From Ketobacter sp963922875 (GTDB lineage: Bacteria; Pseudomonadota; Gammaproteobacteria; Pseudomonadales; Ketobacteraceae): DNA of 64,000 nt. Made by a program: the position numbers and the translations under genes. Location of the stretch: assembly GCA_963922875.1 (NCBI GenBank), contig CAWUJH010000004.1, positions 124,001-188,000 on the forward strand, written 5' to 3'. The notes under the pieces were generated by a model that was not told where the DNA came from, made no database searches, and was given only the letters and a program-made list of their open reading frames with translations. This document shows positions 8,387 through 16,660 of this stretch, in pieces; position 1 is the stretch's first letter; the number at the start of each line of letters is the position of its first letter.

Positions 8387-9770
8387 CCTGAATTTTCTTG
8401 CCAATCGGCGGAAACGCCCGCTGCGAGCAGTTGGTTCTCTCGCACACGCGGCAGCTGGCTCCTATGGGTACAACAGCATCTTTGTCGTTTAAATCAATGC
8501 CGGCTACATAGATCAATTTGGGGGCATGCTGGATTTCGCATCCTAATCCAACAGCAAAGTTTTTTTGAGGCATTAAAAAGCCGCCTTCAGTGCGGGTCAC
8601 TGTGCGAGCAATGCAAAAGTAAGTCTTCCCGTCTGGCATTTGCGCCACTTGGCGCAGAATCTTCCCCGGTTGCGCGAAAGCTTCGTGTACATTCCAGAGG
8701 GGGCAGGCGCCTCCAACGCGAGCGAAATGAAAGCTGCTGGCACTTTGTCGTTTTGAGATATTGCCTGCGGCGTCTACCCGCAAAAAGTAAAAAGGAATTC
8801 CTTTTGCACCGGGTCTTTGTAATGTGCTTAAGCGGTGGCAAAGTTGTTCGAAGCTTACGTTAAAAATGATCTGCAGGCGTTCTATGTCGTAGCGTTCCTG
8901 TTGCGCTTTTAATAAAAATAATGTGTATGGCATTAGCAGTGCACCGGCAAAATAGTTGGCTAAACCTACCCTGCATACGGCTTCCGATTCCGTGTTGGTA
9001 AAGCGGGCCTTGCTAATAATTTCGTCCAGTAAACTGACTTGGTCTAATAGGCAGATTTGATGGGCAATATGGAAAACTCTCTGTCGTAGGGATAGCAGTT
9101 TGGATAAAACTAACTGCTTTTTTTCCGGTATAAATTGGCGTAATCGGTCGCCTTCGGCCTCGGTTGATACCTCAATGCTGTGAGCTTTCGCTAAATATTG
9201 AATTAGCTGAGTCTCACCGCCTCCCAATGTCATTTGTTGTTCTTCAAACAATTGCTCTGCAGCATGATCAAGCTCATTAAAATAATTGTTCTGGTAGTAG
9301 AAAAAGTCACGTACCTCTTCGTAGGGGAACTGTTGGCCTTCTATTGAGCGTACAGCTTCGTCCCCCGTCATTTCCTGCGCCAAGCCAATATAGTTTTGTT
9401 TGGTTTGTAGGTGTGATTGATAAAGGCTGAGAAAGTGGCGTGCAATCGCGGGAGTGCGTGTAACCATATCCTTGATTTCAGCTAAGCCCAGTTTTTCGTT
9501 TTCAAATAAAGGATCTTCCAAACAATCTTTCAATTCAGCCACCAGGCGGTCATCTTCCTCTTCAGAGAAATGGCTTAAGTCGACGTCAAAGATTGCTCCT
9601 AATTTGAGTAGCACTTGAACGGTTAGAGGGCGCTGGTCATTTTCGATTTGGTTAAGGTAACTGGGGGAAAGTTCCAGTTGTAGGGCGAGTGATGCTTGTG
9701 TCAGTTGGTGTTGCTCCCGTAAGCGCCGGATCTTGTTACCTAAGTACAGTTTTCGCTTTCTCTTGGTCAT
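8340..9770 (-). CDS. XRE-family short-chain fatty acyl transcriptional regulator (ScfR/RamB type)
   Basis: 476 aa. Residues 10-65 form an XRE helix-turn-helix (IRRLREQHQLTQASLALQL, LSPSYLNQIENDQRPL). The middle resembles the ImmA/IrrE-like region and the rest the DUF2083 domain of RamB/PrpQ/ScfR regulators. The C-terminal cysteine set C-R-V-C-x-x-x-x-C-SQRAFPP is typical of the family and may hold a metal. Members sense short acyl-CoA or related metabolites and control propionate, acetate or fatty-acid genes. It is divergent from an acyl-CoA dehydrogenase with TTTGCAA repeats between them, the kind of site bound by RamB. The start ATG 9770 is clear. Target and ligand are inferred. Confidence 0.85.
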   Translation of the reverse strand: MTKRKRKLYLGNKIRRLREQHQLTQASLALQLELSPSYLNQIENDQRPLTVQVLLKLGAIFDVDLSHFSEEEDDRLVAELKDCLEDPLFENEKLGLAEIKDMVTRTPAIARHFLSLYQSHLQTKQNYIGLAQEMTGDEAVRSIEGQQFPYEEVRDFFYYQNNYFNELDHAAEQLFEEQQMTLGGGETQLIQYLAKAHSIEVSTEAEGDRLRQFIPEKKQLVLSKLLSLRQRVFHIAHQICLLDQVSLLDEIISKARFTNTESEAVCRVGLANYFAGALLMPYTLFLLKAQQERYDIERLQIIFNVSFEQLCHRLSTLQRPGAKGIPFYFLRVDAAGNISKRQSASSFHFARVGGACPLWNVHEAFAQPGKILRQVAQMPDGKTYFCIARTVTRTEGGFLMPQKNFAVGLGCEIQHAPKLIYVAGIDLNDKDAVVPIGASCRVCERTNCSQRAFPPIGKKIQVNEREREFLPYRFER

Positions 9771-9793
9771 TGGTTTAGCCGTTTGTCGTTAAG

Positions 9794-9817
9794 TTTGCAA
9801 ATTTGCAAGATTTGCAA
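9794..9817. promoter_or_regulatory. triple TTTGCAA operator for the ScfR/RamB-type regulator
   Basis: TTTGCAA occurs three times in 24 bp, at 9794-9800, 9802-9808 and 9811-9817 (steps of 8 and 9 bp), 24 bp upstream of the regulator start. RamB sites in actinobacteria contain the core TTTGCAAA. The location suggests autoregulation. Confidence 0.55.
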
Positions 9818-9931
9818 AAATTATAGTTTCAAAGCAAATAATTTAACAGCCCCGCACGAAAAAAGCCCGTAAACATTGAGTAAAAGCTAAAGCCAAGCAA
9901 TTATTGGTGAGTCCTTGCCATCTAATAAATA

Positions 9932-9950
9932 TTTGGCAAATATTGCAAAA
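9932..9950. promoter_or_regulatory. second TTTGCAA-like site before the acyl-CoA dehydrogenase
   Basis: TTTGGCAAA (9932-9940) followed by ATTGCAAAA (9942-9950) ends 17 bp before the dehydrogenase ATG. Each is one base off the repeat seen at 9794-9817. This supports shared control of the divergent pair, probably repression by blocking the leader. Confidence 0.45.
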
Positions 9951-9967
9951 TGTGTCGAGGAGTTGAA

Positions 9968-11710
9968 ATGCCCACGTATAAAGCGCCCTTGGATGAAATG
10001 CAGTTTTTACTGTATGACGTGTTCAAAGCACAGCATCTTTGGAGTCAATCTCCAGATTTGAAAACTCTGATAGAGCCCGATGTCGCCAATGCCATGTTGG
10101 GTGAGGCGGCAAAATTTGCTGAAAACTGTTTACTACCGATCAATCGCTCAGGAGATGAGGAGGGTGCGCAGTGGCATGCTGGAGAAGTAAGCACACCCCA
10201 GGGATTTAAATCCGCTTACGAGCAGTTTTGTGAAAATGGCTTTACTGCATTGTGCGGAAGCGCGGAATATGGAGGTTTGGGCATGCCTAAATCCCTGGCC
10301 GTGTTGATCGATGAAATGATGTACGCTGCCAACAGTAGTTTTTATTTGTACCCTGCTTTGTCTGCCGGCGCGTGCTTAGCGATCGAGGCTCACGGCAGTG
10401 AGGTGCTGAAAGCACAATATTTGCCAAAGATGTATGCCGGAATCTGGAGTGGCACTATGTGTTTGACGGAGCCTCAGGCGGGCAGTGATTTAGGTCTTAT
10501 ACGTACCAAAGCCGTGCCCCAGGGGGATGGGTCGTATAAAGTGACGGGTACCAAGATCTTTATCACTGGAGGTGATCATGATTTGAGTGAAAACATAGTT
10601 CACTTGGTGTTGGCAAAGTTACCTAATGCACCGGCAGGATCAAAGGGGATCTCGTTATTCCTGGTGCCGAAATTCTGGGTTGGCGATGATGCTGAACGAA
10701 GTAGCAATGGCGTATCTTGTGGTTCTATTGAGCACAAGATGGGGATCAAAGGTTCCGCCACCTGCGTTATGAACTTTGATTCCGCACGGGGTTACCTGGT
10801 GGGTGAAGTCAATCGAGGTCTACAGTGCATGTTTACGATGATGAACTGTGAGCGTTTATCTATCGGCATTCAAGGTTTGGGTACTGCAGAAATTTCCTAC
10901 CAGAATGCGCTTGCCTATGCTAAAGATCGAGTACAGGGACGAGGGAGTTCGATTTTAGGTCATGGCGACGTTCGGCGAATGTTGCTGAATATGAAATCCA
11001 CCACTGAAGCTGGTCGGGCTTTTGCCGTTTACCTGGCTATGTTACTGGATCAGGCAAAGTATTCTGATAACCAAGAACAACGGGTAAAAGCAACAGCTTT
11101 TGCAGCTCTGTTGACACCCGTTGCCAAGGCATTTTTTACGGATCTTGGGTTAGATAGTGCAATACTGGGTCAGCAGGTGTTTGGTGGGCATGGCTATATC
11201 CGAGAGTGGGGGCAGGAACAATTGGTGCGGGATGTGAGGATTGCCCAAATTTACGAAGGTACAAACGGTATTCAGGCGCAGGATCTGTTGCAGCGTAAAG
11301 TGTATGCGGATCGTGGTGAATGGTTGAATTGTTATTTGGATGAAATTCTCGCATGTTGTTTCGAATGTGGCGATGAACTGCAGCGCTATGCACAATCACT
11401 CACTACAAAAATTCAGGAATTTAAACAGATAACCGCCATGTTAATGGAGCGGGCTGAGCAAGATCCGTTAGTGTTGGGCTCAGTCGCGTGTGATTATTTG
11501 CATGCATTAGGATATTTGTCATATGGGTACATGTGGCTAAAAATGATGGAGTCTGATCGCCATGAATCGACACAGGGCGCTCCGACTAGCTCAAAGCAGA
11601 AAGTGGGTCGTTATTATTTTCGGCGAATTCTTCCACGTATTGAGAGTCTACAAACGACACTATTAGTGGAGTCTGAGGTGTTGACGGATTTTTCAGATGC
11701 TGAATTTTAG
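9968..11710 (+). CDS. acyl-CoA dehydrogenase (AcdA/DmdC-like, with C-terminal extension)
   Basis: FAD enzyme that oxidises an acyl-CoA to the 2-enoyl-CoA. The 580-aa length, the short N-terminal domain PTYKAPLDEMQFLLYDVF and the C-terminal extra domain place it in the large subfamily that includes 3-methylmercaptopropionyl-CoA dehydrogenase DmdC; the real chain specificity cannot be read from this. Visible are CLTEPQAGSDLG with KVTGTKIFITGGDHD (flavin and substrate contacts), QVFGGHGYIREWG, and IAQIYEGTNGIQAQDLLQRK with the expected catalytic glutamate. ATG 9968 has GAGGAG 6 bases upstream; an ATG at 9950 is less likely. It is divergent from the ScfR-type regulator. Confidence 0.92.
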   Translation: MPTYKAPLDEMQFLLYDVFKAQHLWSQSPDLKTLIEPDVANAMLGEAAKFAENCLLPINRSGDEEGAQWHAGEVSTPQGFKSAYEQFCENGFTALCGSAEYGGLGMPKSLAVLIDEMMYAANSSFYLYPALSAGACLAIEAHGSEVLKAQYLPKMYAGIWSGTMCLTEPQAGSDLGLIRTKAVPQGDGSYKVTGTKIFITGGDHDLSENIVHLVLAKLPNAPAGSKGISLFLVPKFWVGDDAERSSNGVSCGSIEHKMGIKGSATCVMNFDSARGYLVGEVNRGLQCMFTMMNCERLSIGIQGLGTAEISYQNALAYAKDRVQGRGSSILGHGDVRRMLLNMKSTTEAGRAFAVYLAMLLDQAKYSDNQEQRVKATAFAALLTPVAKAFFTDLGLDSAILGQQVFGGHGYIREWGQEQLVRDVRIAQIYEGTNGIQAQDLLQRKVYADRGEWLNCYLDEILACCFECGDELQRYAQSLTTKIQEFKQITAMLMERAEQDPLVLGSVACDYLHALGYLSYGYMWLKMMESDRHESTQGAPTSSKQKVGRYYFRRILPRIESLQTTLLVESEVLTDFSDAEF

Positions 11711-11750
11711 TTAAAATCGGCTGGCTTGAAGTGAAGCCGCTACACTGTCA

Positions 11751-13535
11751 TTAAAGTCCCTTGAGAAGAAGGTTGCCTTTGGGTTGTCCTTGCTGAGTAA
11801 TAACTAGGCTTTTTATATTTCCTTGGGTGACCTCAAGTTTTAATGGGTCAAACCCTGGTAGTAATAGAAAGCCATGGGTGGCTTCATTCTTGTTTTCGAG
11901 TTGAAATGCCTGGCTATTAGATGAAAAATCAAAAAGTACCACCTGGTAATTATTGGATTGAATATTGGCAAGATAGGTTGGGTTTATTGTTTCGTCATCG
12001 GTTTTTAAGGTAGCCATATGGTTTACTGGCCATGAAACTCTCTGTGTGGTTTTTTGGCCTGGACGAATTGAGCCGAGGCTTGATTGCCAATCGGTTAAAG
12101 GGTTTGTTACCCCTAGCTGATGAGAGGCTTGATCGCGATTAATCAGGTTATAGGTGTCACCGCTGCCTGCAGCGTACACTACTTTTTCAAAACCATTACT
12201 ATCCAGGGTGATGGTTACATCGGGATTGGGTCTGCTACCATCGATTAAATACACGATAGCAAAGGACGTAGAAGGTTCTAGCAGTCGAATGGTGCCATTG
12301 ATGGTTTTAGCTGGTACTCCCATTAAACCATCCTTGCTGGCTGGCTTTCTGGGCAGAGAGGGTACCGATTTTGGCGTTGCTGCATAGAGTTTGGCTAAAC
12401 TTAGCCTGGAGTTTTCCAGGCAAGCGTTTAATTCATTCATGGAATCTTGCAGTTTTTTAACAAGCGTCCAGCTTTTTTTATGGTTATAGTGCCAATTTTC
12501 AAGGAGGGCGGATTGCACTGAGTTTCTACTGTTTATCGCTTTTTCATAGTCTCCTTTGGCGGTCATATAGTCAGAGGTGGTCACTTCTTGTAAATCGGCG
12601 TCCTGCAAAGTTTCACAATGATGAAGGGATAAATTTAAGCTACTTTGATAGGCTTTCAGTTCTTGCTGAATCAGGATTATCTCATTTTGTTTGGCGACGA
12701 TATCGGCTTGTAAGCGGCTGATGCATTGTTGGCTGGAGGTCAGGTTGGCGCGGACTGAGTGTTCAATCTCCTCGGTAGAGGGGCTGCGACTGGATAACTC
12801 AATTAAATTCTGTTTAAGTTTTTGTTGCGCCACCATCAAATTATCGGCATTTTTTTGAAGTTCAGCATAATTCACTAATTCATTCACTTGTTGTTCATAG
12901 TGGTTGCTTAACTGCGTACAGTCATCCACGATAGCCTTTGATTGCTGCTGCAAATATTGAAAAGAAAGGTTGAGCTGAGTTCTTTCCTTTTCTACCCTGA
13001 CTACCTTCGTGTTCAAATTATCGCAGTCGCTTATTTTACGGCGGGTTCGATACTGGTCTGTCAGTGTGGGTGCAACGGCTAGTGCCTGACTTTTTTTGTT
13101 GAGAAAAGTTTCTAATAGGGCCTGAGTCTCTGCTATATCGCCATGGTTAAATGATTGCTCGGCTTTTTCACAGGCTTGAAAAGCCTCAGTTAGTAGGGGC
13201 TGTGCATTTGCCACTTCAATTTCGGCTACTACTCGCGAGCAGTAGCGTAAGGTATCCTGAACCCGTGGGTCGGGATTAGTCAGAACGGTGTTGTCTAGGT
13301 CCTGGGCTTGCTGTTTGATGCGAATAAATTGGTTTATTAGCGCGCTGGCTCTAGCCAAGTGGCCATCGAGCACCGCTTGTTGAGCATCATTACAATATGC
13401 AACACTTTGCTGTATATGGTAAACAGCGTTTTCTTTGGTGCCGTCAGCCGGCACTGAACCACTATAAAAAAGCGTGTAAATAAAAAGGCTATAGACAAAA
13501 CGGTTCGAATATTTAGCAAACCTGAACAGCGGCAT
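11751..13535 (-). CDS. exported coiled-coil protein of unknown function
   Basis: 594 aa; I do not recognise a family. A hydrophobic N-terminal segment (about 12-28) ending SVPADG looks like a signal peptide. Residues about 35-165 hold two related units, each with a cysteine, an A-x-x-G-[HD]-[LI]-A motif and A-L-[IL]-x-x-F, so this part looks like an internal duplication. Residues about 165-390 are glutamine-rich coiled coil with several cysteines. The last 180 residues turn to beta-type sequence; INRDQASHQLGVTNP recalls the copper-site region of cupredoxin-like folds, though ligands are not convincing. AAGGTGG lies just before the ATG. It stands alone between a convergent acyl-CoA dehydrogenase and mgtE. 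Confidence 0.75.
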   Translation of the reverse strand: MPLFRFAKYSNRFVYSLFIYTLFYSGSVPADGTKENAVYHIQQSVAYCNDAQQAVLDGHLARASALINQFIRIKQQAQDLDNTVLTNPDPRVQDTLRYCSRVVAEIEVANAQPLLTEAFQACEKAEQSFNHGDIAETQALLETFLNKKSQALAVAPTLTDQYRTRRKISDCDNLNTKVVRVEKERTQLNLSFQYLQQQSKAIVDDCTQLSNHYEQQVNELVNYAELQKNADNLMVAQQKLKQNLIELSSRSPSTEEIEHSVRANLTSSQQCISRLQADIVAKQNEIILIQQELKAYQSSLNLSLHHCETLQDADLQEVTTSDYMTAKGDYEKAINSRNSVQSALLENWHYNHKKSWTLVKKLQDSMNELNACLENSRLSLAKLYAATPKSVPSLPRKPASKDGLMGVPAKTINGTIRLLEPSTSFAIVYLIDGSRPNPDVTITLDSNGFEKVVYAAGSGDTYNLINRDQASHQLGVTNPLTDWQSSLGSIRPGQKTTQRVSWPVNHMATLKTDDETINPTYLANIQSNNYQVVLFDFSSNSQAFQLENKNEATHGFLLLPGFDPLKLEVTQGNIKSLVITQQGQPKGNLLLKGL

Positions 13536-13623
13536 TTACCACCTTTTCTGTTGATAAAAAATGACTAGTCCTCGATGTCTTAAGAATAGCAGGCTTTGGT
13601 GCCAGTTTAGTAAGCTGCTCAAT

Positions 13624-15054
13624 TTAGAACACTATACTGGCTAAGCCCAAAAAGATAAAAAAGCCCATACTATCGGTAACAAAGGTCAATACCACAGATG
13701 AACCCATGGCAGGATCTCTTTTCATTCGATTTAACGCCAGAGGCACTGTAATACCGATTATCGAGGCCAGCACTAGATTGAGCGTAATCGCCGTGGCCAT
13801 TATTAGCCCGAGGGCTATATTGCTATAAAGCAGCCAGGCACACAACCCGAGAATGCTTCCCCAAATCAAGCCATTGATGGCGCTGATGAGAACTTCTTTA
13901 CGATAAATAAAACTAAGATTTTCGCGATTGATGTGACTCATTGCTAGGCCCCTGATCAGCAGCGCAGCCGTTTGGTTTCCCGTGTTGCCGCCAACGCTGG
14001 CTACTATAGGCATCAAAGTGGCAAGGGCGACCAGTTGTTCGATGGTATTCTCAAAAATACTGATAAACCGAGTTGCTATGAATGCTGTCATTAAGTTGAT
14101 ACACAGCCAGGGCCAACGCTGTTTGGCACCTTGAAATATTGGGCCGAACAAGTCTGTATCTGCACTCAATCCCGCTTTTGTCAGTGCTTGCGAGTCAGCG
14201 CGCATGCGTAAATGGTCCATGATGGATTCAACGGTTAAACGCCCAATAACGTGACGCTTTTCGTTCAATACGGGAGCTGAAATAAGGTCGTAGCGTTCAA
14301 AGGCCAAGCCAGCATCTTCGGCGTCATCGTAAGGCGAGAATGTCACTACATTAGTGGACATGCAGTCTTTGATTTTGCTTTCACCATTCTCTCGGATGAG
14401 GTTGATCAGTGGTATAACTCCAGTCAGGCGCCCACTATTATTCACCACAAACAGTTTATCGGTTTGTGGGGGCAGATCTTGGGTTGAGCGCACCAGCTTA
14501 ACGCCTTCATCAATGGACAGTGTTTCAGGCATGACTAAGCTGTCCATACTCATAATGTCGCCAACACTATCTTCAGGATACTCTAAACTGTTTTCCAGCC
14601 AATCCCGTTCTCTGGTGGCAAGGGTTGCTTTGGCCTTTTCCAGAGCATGACTGGGCAGGAAGTCTGCTATGTCGGTGAGTTCGTCTGTGTCCAGAGTTTT
14701 CAATATCTCGTTTAAACGTTCTGGGTCAGTTTGTTCAACCAGGAATTCGGCCACCGATTCTGGTAATTCCACCAGTACTTCACCGGCCTGGCTGTAATTC
14801 AGCTCATTCCAAATAAGGGGGCGATTGTCGGAGGGAAGTATATTTAGTAGATGAGCAATATCTGCACAATCAAGCTTTTTTAGTTCACGCTGTAATGCGG
14901 CTTGGTGTTGGCGGGCCATTAACTGTTCGATGACATCAGCATTCGCTTGTTGTTGTCTTTGCGTTACTGCTCCTTCAATCAATTGCTTATGGAGCAACTC
15001 CATTACGGGCGCTAGGCGTTCTTCCAAGGAAGGGATGTTGTGATTTTGATTCAT
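13624..15054 (-). CDS. mgtE: magnesium transporter MgtE
   Basis: Mg2+ channel gated by its own cytoplasmic magnesium sensors. The 476-aa product has the MgtE N superhelical domain (about 35-150, LPSDNRPLIWNEL and LPESVAEFLVEQ), a CBS pair (about 160-285, YPEDSVGDIMSMD and LISAPVLNEKRHVIGRLTVE) and five membrane helices (about 310-476), including PIVASVGGNTGNQTAALLIRGLA, the family's pore signature. The ATG is the first codon in frame, with only a distant AGG upstream. No magnesium riboswitch is evident in the 120 bp before it. Confidence 0.95.
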   Translation of the reverse strand: MNQNHNIPSLEERLAPVMELLHKQLIEGAVTQRQQQANADVIEQLMARQHQAALQRELKKLDCADIAHLLNILPSDNRPLIWNELNYSQAGEVLVELPESVAEFLVEQTDPERLNEILKTLDTDELTDIADFLPSHALEKAKATLATRERDWLENSLEYPEDSVGDIMSMDSLVMPETLSIDEGVKLVRSTQDLPPQTDKLFVVNNSGRLTGVIPLINLIRENGESKIKDCMSTNVVTFSPYDDAEDAGLAFERYDLISAPVLNEKRHVIGRLTVESIMDHLRMRADSQALTKAGLSADTDLFGPIFQGAKQRWPWLCINLMTAFIATRFISIFENTIEQLVALATLMPIVASVGGNTGNQTAALLIRGLAMSHINRENLSFIYRKEVLISAINGLIWGSILGLCAWLLYSNIALGLIMATAITLNLVLASIIGITVPLALNRMKRDPAMGSSVVLTFVTDSMGFFIFLGLASIVF

Positions 15055-15115
15055 TGTTAAGCAGCTATTACTACCTTGTCTGGTTTACATTAGCATAAAC
15101 AGATGACAATCATGC

Positions 15116-15147
15116 AAAAAAAAAGCCTGATTGAAAGCAATCAGGCT
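15116..15147 (-). terminator. Rho-independent terminator of the 105-aa gene
   Basis: On the minus strand a perfect 10-bp stem (AGCCTGATTG / CAATCAGGCT, tetraloop) at 15124-15147 is followed by eight T residues (15116-15123). It ends the leftward transcript that contains the 105-aa gene and possibly desB/desC. Confidence 0.92.
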
Positions 15148-15174
15148 GAGTTAAATGCGGAACTAATCTGCAAA

Positions 15175-15492
15175 CTATCTTTTAATCTTGTTGCTAACTT
15201 CATCCATAACCTTAGACACATACTGGCCGTCTTCGAGGGTTTCGAAGAAGTCTGAGGCTAATTCTCCGACTTTTTGGTTGATTTCTCGAATTTTTTCGTA
15301 AACCAAACCAATGGTTTGTTGGCTCTTGTCTCTGAGTTGTTGGCTGTTTTCATCCAGCAATCCAGATTTTTCCAAGGTTTCAAAGGGTAAATCGGCAATG
15401 GCTTTGTGGATGTCTTCCACGTTTTTTGCACCATTGTCGATCGCCGTTTGAATCATATCCTTTAGCAACTCGGCTTTGTTCAGTAATCCCAT
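15175..15492 (-). CDS. small helical protein next to the desaturase, phasin-like in character
   Basis: 105 aa, no signal peptide or membrane helix, predicted mostly alpha-helical with an acidic/amide-rich pattern. Conserved-looking core: NVEDIHKAIADLPFETLEK. I do not recognise a named family; its helical, amphipathic make-up resembles polyhydroxyalkanoate granule proteins (phasins), which is only an analogy. AGAGG lies 7 bases before the ATG, so it is probably well translated. It follows desB by 18 bp on the same strand and is closed by a strong terminator, so it may be the last gene of the des transcript. Confidence 0.75.
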   Translation of the reverse strand: MGLLNKAELLKDMIQTAIDNGAKNVEDIHKAIADLPFETLEKSGLLDENSQQLRDKSQQTIGLVYEKIREINQKVGELASDFFETLEDGQYVSKVMDEVSNKIKR

Positions 15493-15510
15493 AAGCAGCC
15501 TCTTTAACGT

Positions 15511-16641
15511 TTACGCTTTTTTACCTTGTGGAAATGAGTATTTCCAGACCCGCTTAACAACAGTCTTATACTGATTCCAGAAAGTGTCAGAGTGATAGGG
15601 TAGGCCATATTTTTCACAGATCGCTTGTACGCGTGGAGCCATTTCTTCATAACGATTGGCGGGAATGTCTGGGAAAATGTGGTGCTCAATCTGATGGCTC
15701 AAATGTCCGCTCATAATATAAACCAAGCGGCTACCAGTAAAGTTACTTGAACCTAGCAGTTGACGATAGTACCACTCACCTCGGGTTTCGTTTTTGCATT
15801 CTTCCTCAGTAAAAGTTTCTGCGTCGGCGGTAAAGTGGCCACAATAAATAACCGCTGAAGACCACAGATTACGTCCCAAGTTGGCTAGGGCATTACCTAA
15901 GGCTACTTTCCAGAAAAAGGGGCCAGCCAGTGCAGGGAAGAATATGTAGTCTTTAAATATTTGCTTGCCCGCTTTTTTCGTTTGATCTTTGATGTACTGT
16001 TTCTTTTCACTGTATTTCCACGTGCGGTTGCGCATTTGCTCATAACCTAACTCGTGCAGTGCTACACCCCACTGGAAGAAAATGCTGAGTAAGGCGAAAT
16101 ACGCAGTTTGAAAGGTATACCCTGGGTGCCAAGGAGTGTCCTCGGAAAGCCGTAATAAGGCATAACCATAGTCGCGATCTTTACCAACAATATTGGTAAA
16201 GGTGTGATGTTCAAAATTATGGGTACGTTGCCAAGACTTGCTGTCGTTAGCGGTATCCCATTCAAACTTCGTTGAGTGAAGTTTTGGATCATTCATCCAG
16301 TCAAATTGACCGTGCATAACATTATGACCAATTTCCATATTATCGAGGATCTTGGAAACAGACAAAGCAGCAACCCCCAGTACAAAAGGTACCGGAGTGA
16401 AACTGAAATGGATCAATGTACGGCCAGCTATCTCAAGATAACGCTGTACTCGAACAACGTTTTTAATGTAATTGGCATCGCTCTCGCCGAGGTCCGCACG
16501 AATCTCATCTCGTAAATTATCAAAATCCCTTTGCAGTCCCTCAAATTGCTCTTTGGTTAAGCGCCGTCTTGCAGGCTTTTGGGGGATATCCAAAGGAGCC
16601 GGTTGCAGTTCTTCCAGTTTTGGTTGAGTAGCAGTTGTCAT
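15511..16641 (-). CDS. desB: membrane fatty acid desaturase (DesB-like)
   Basis: Di-iron membrane enzyme that inserts a cis double bond into a saturated acyl-CoA or lipid acyl chain, using electrons from the partner reductase. The 376-aa product has the three histidine boxes: HNVMH at 106-110, HNFEHH at 141-146 and HQIEHH at 316-321, with hydrophobic stretches around 75-100 and 180-270. AAAGGAG lies 7 bases before the ATG. It is 19 bp downstream of the ferredoxin-type reductase, and a TetR-family DesT-like regulator is divergent; this matches the P. aeruginosa desCB/desT locus. Acyl-CoA as substrate is inferred from that parallel. Confidence 0.9.
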   Translation of the reverse strand: MTTATQPKLEELQPAPLDIPQKPARRRLTKEQFEGLQRDFDNLRDEIRADLGESDANYIKNVVRVQRYLEIAGRTLIHFSFTPVPFVLGVAALSVSKILDNMEIGHNVMHGQFDWMNDPKLHSTKFEWDTANDSKSWQRTHNFEHHTFTNIVGKDRDYGYALLRLSEDTPWHPGYTFQTAYFALLSIFFQWGVALHELGYEQMRNRTWKYSEKKQYIKDQTKKAGKQIFKDYIFFPALAGPFFWKVALGNALANLGRNLWSSAVIYCGHFTADAETFTEEECKNETRGEWYYRQLLGSSNFTGSRLVYIMSGHLSHQIEHHIFPDIPANRYEEMAPRVQAICEKYGLPYHSDTFWNQYKTVVKRVWKYSFPQGKKA

Positions 16642-16660
16642 TGTTTAACTCCTTTATTCC

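Noticed and set aside
11723..11738. GGCTT/AAGCC hairpin between the acyl-CoA dehydrogenase and the convergent 594-aa gene
   Set aside because: Only 5 bp and no T-run; too weak to annotate as terminator.
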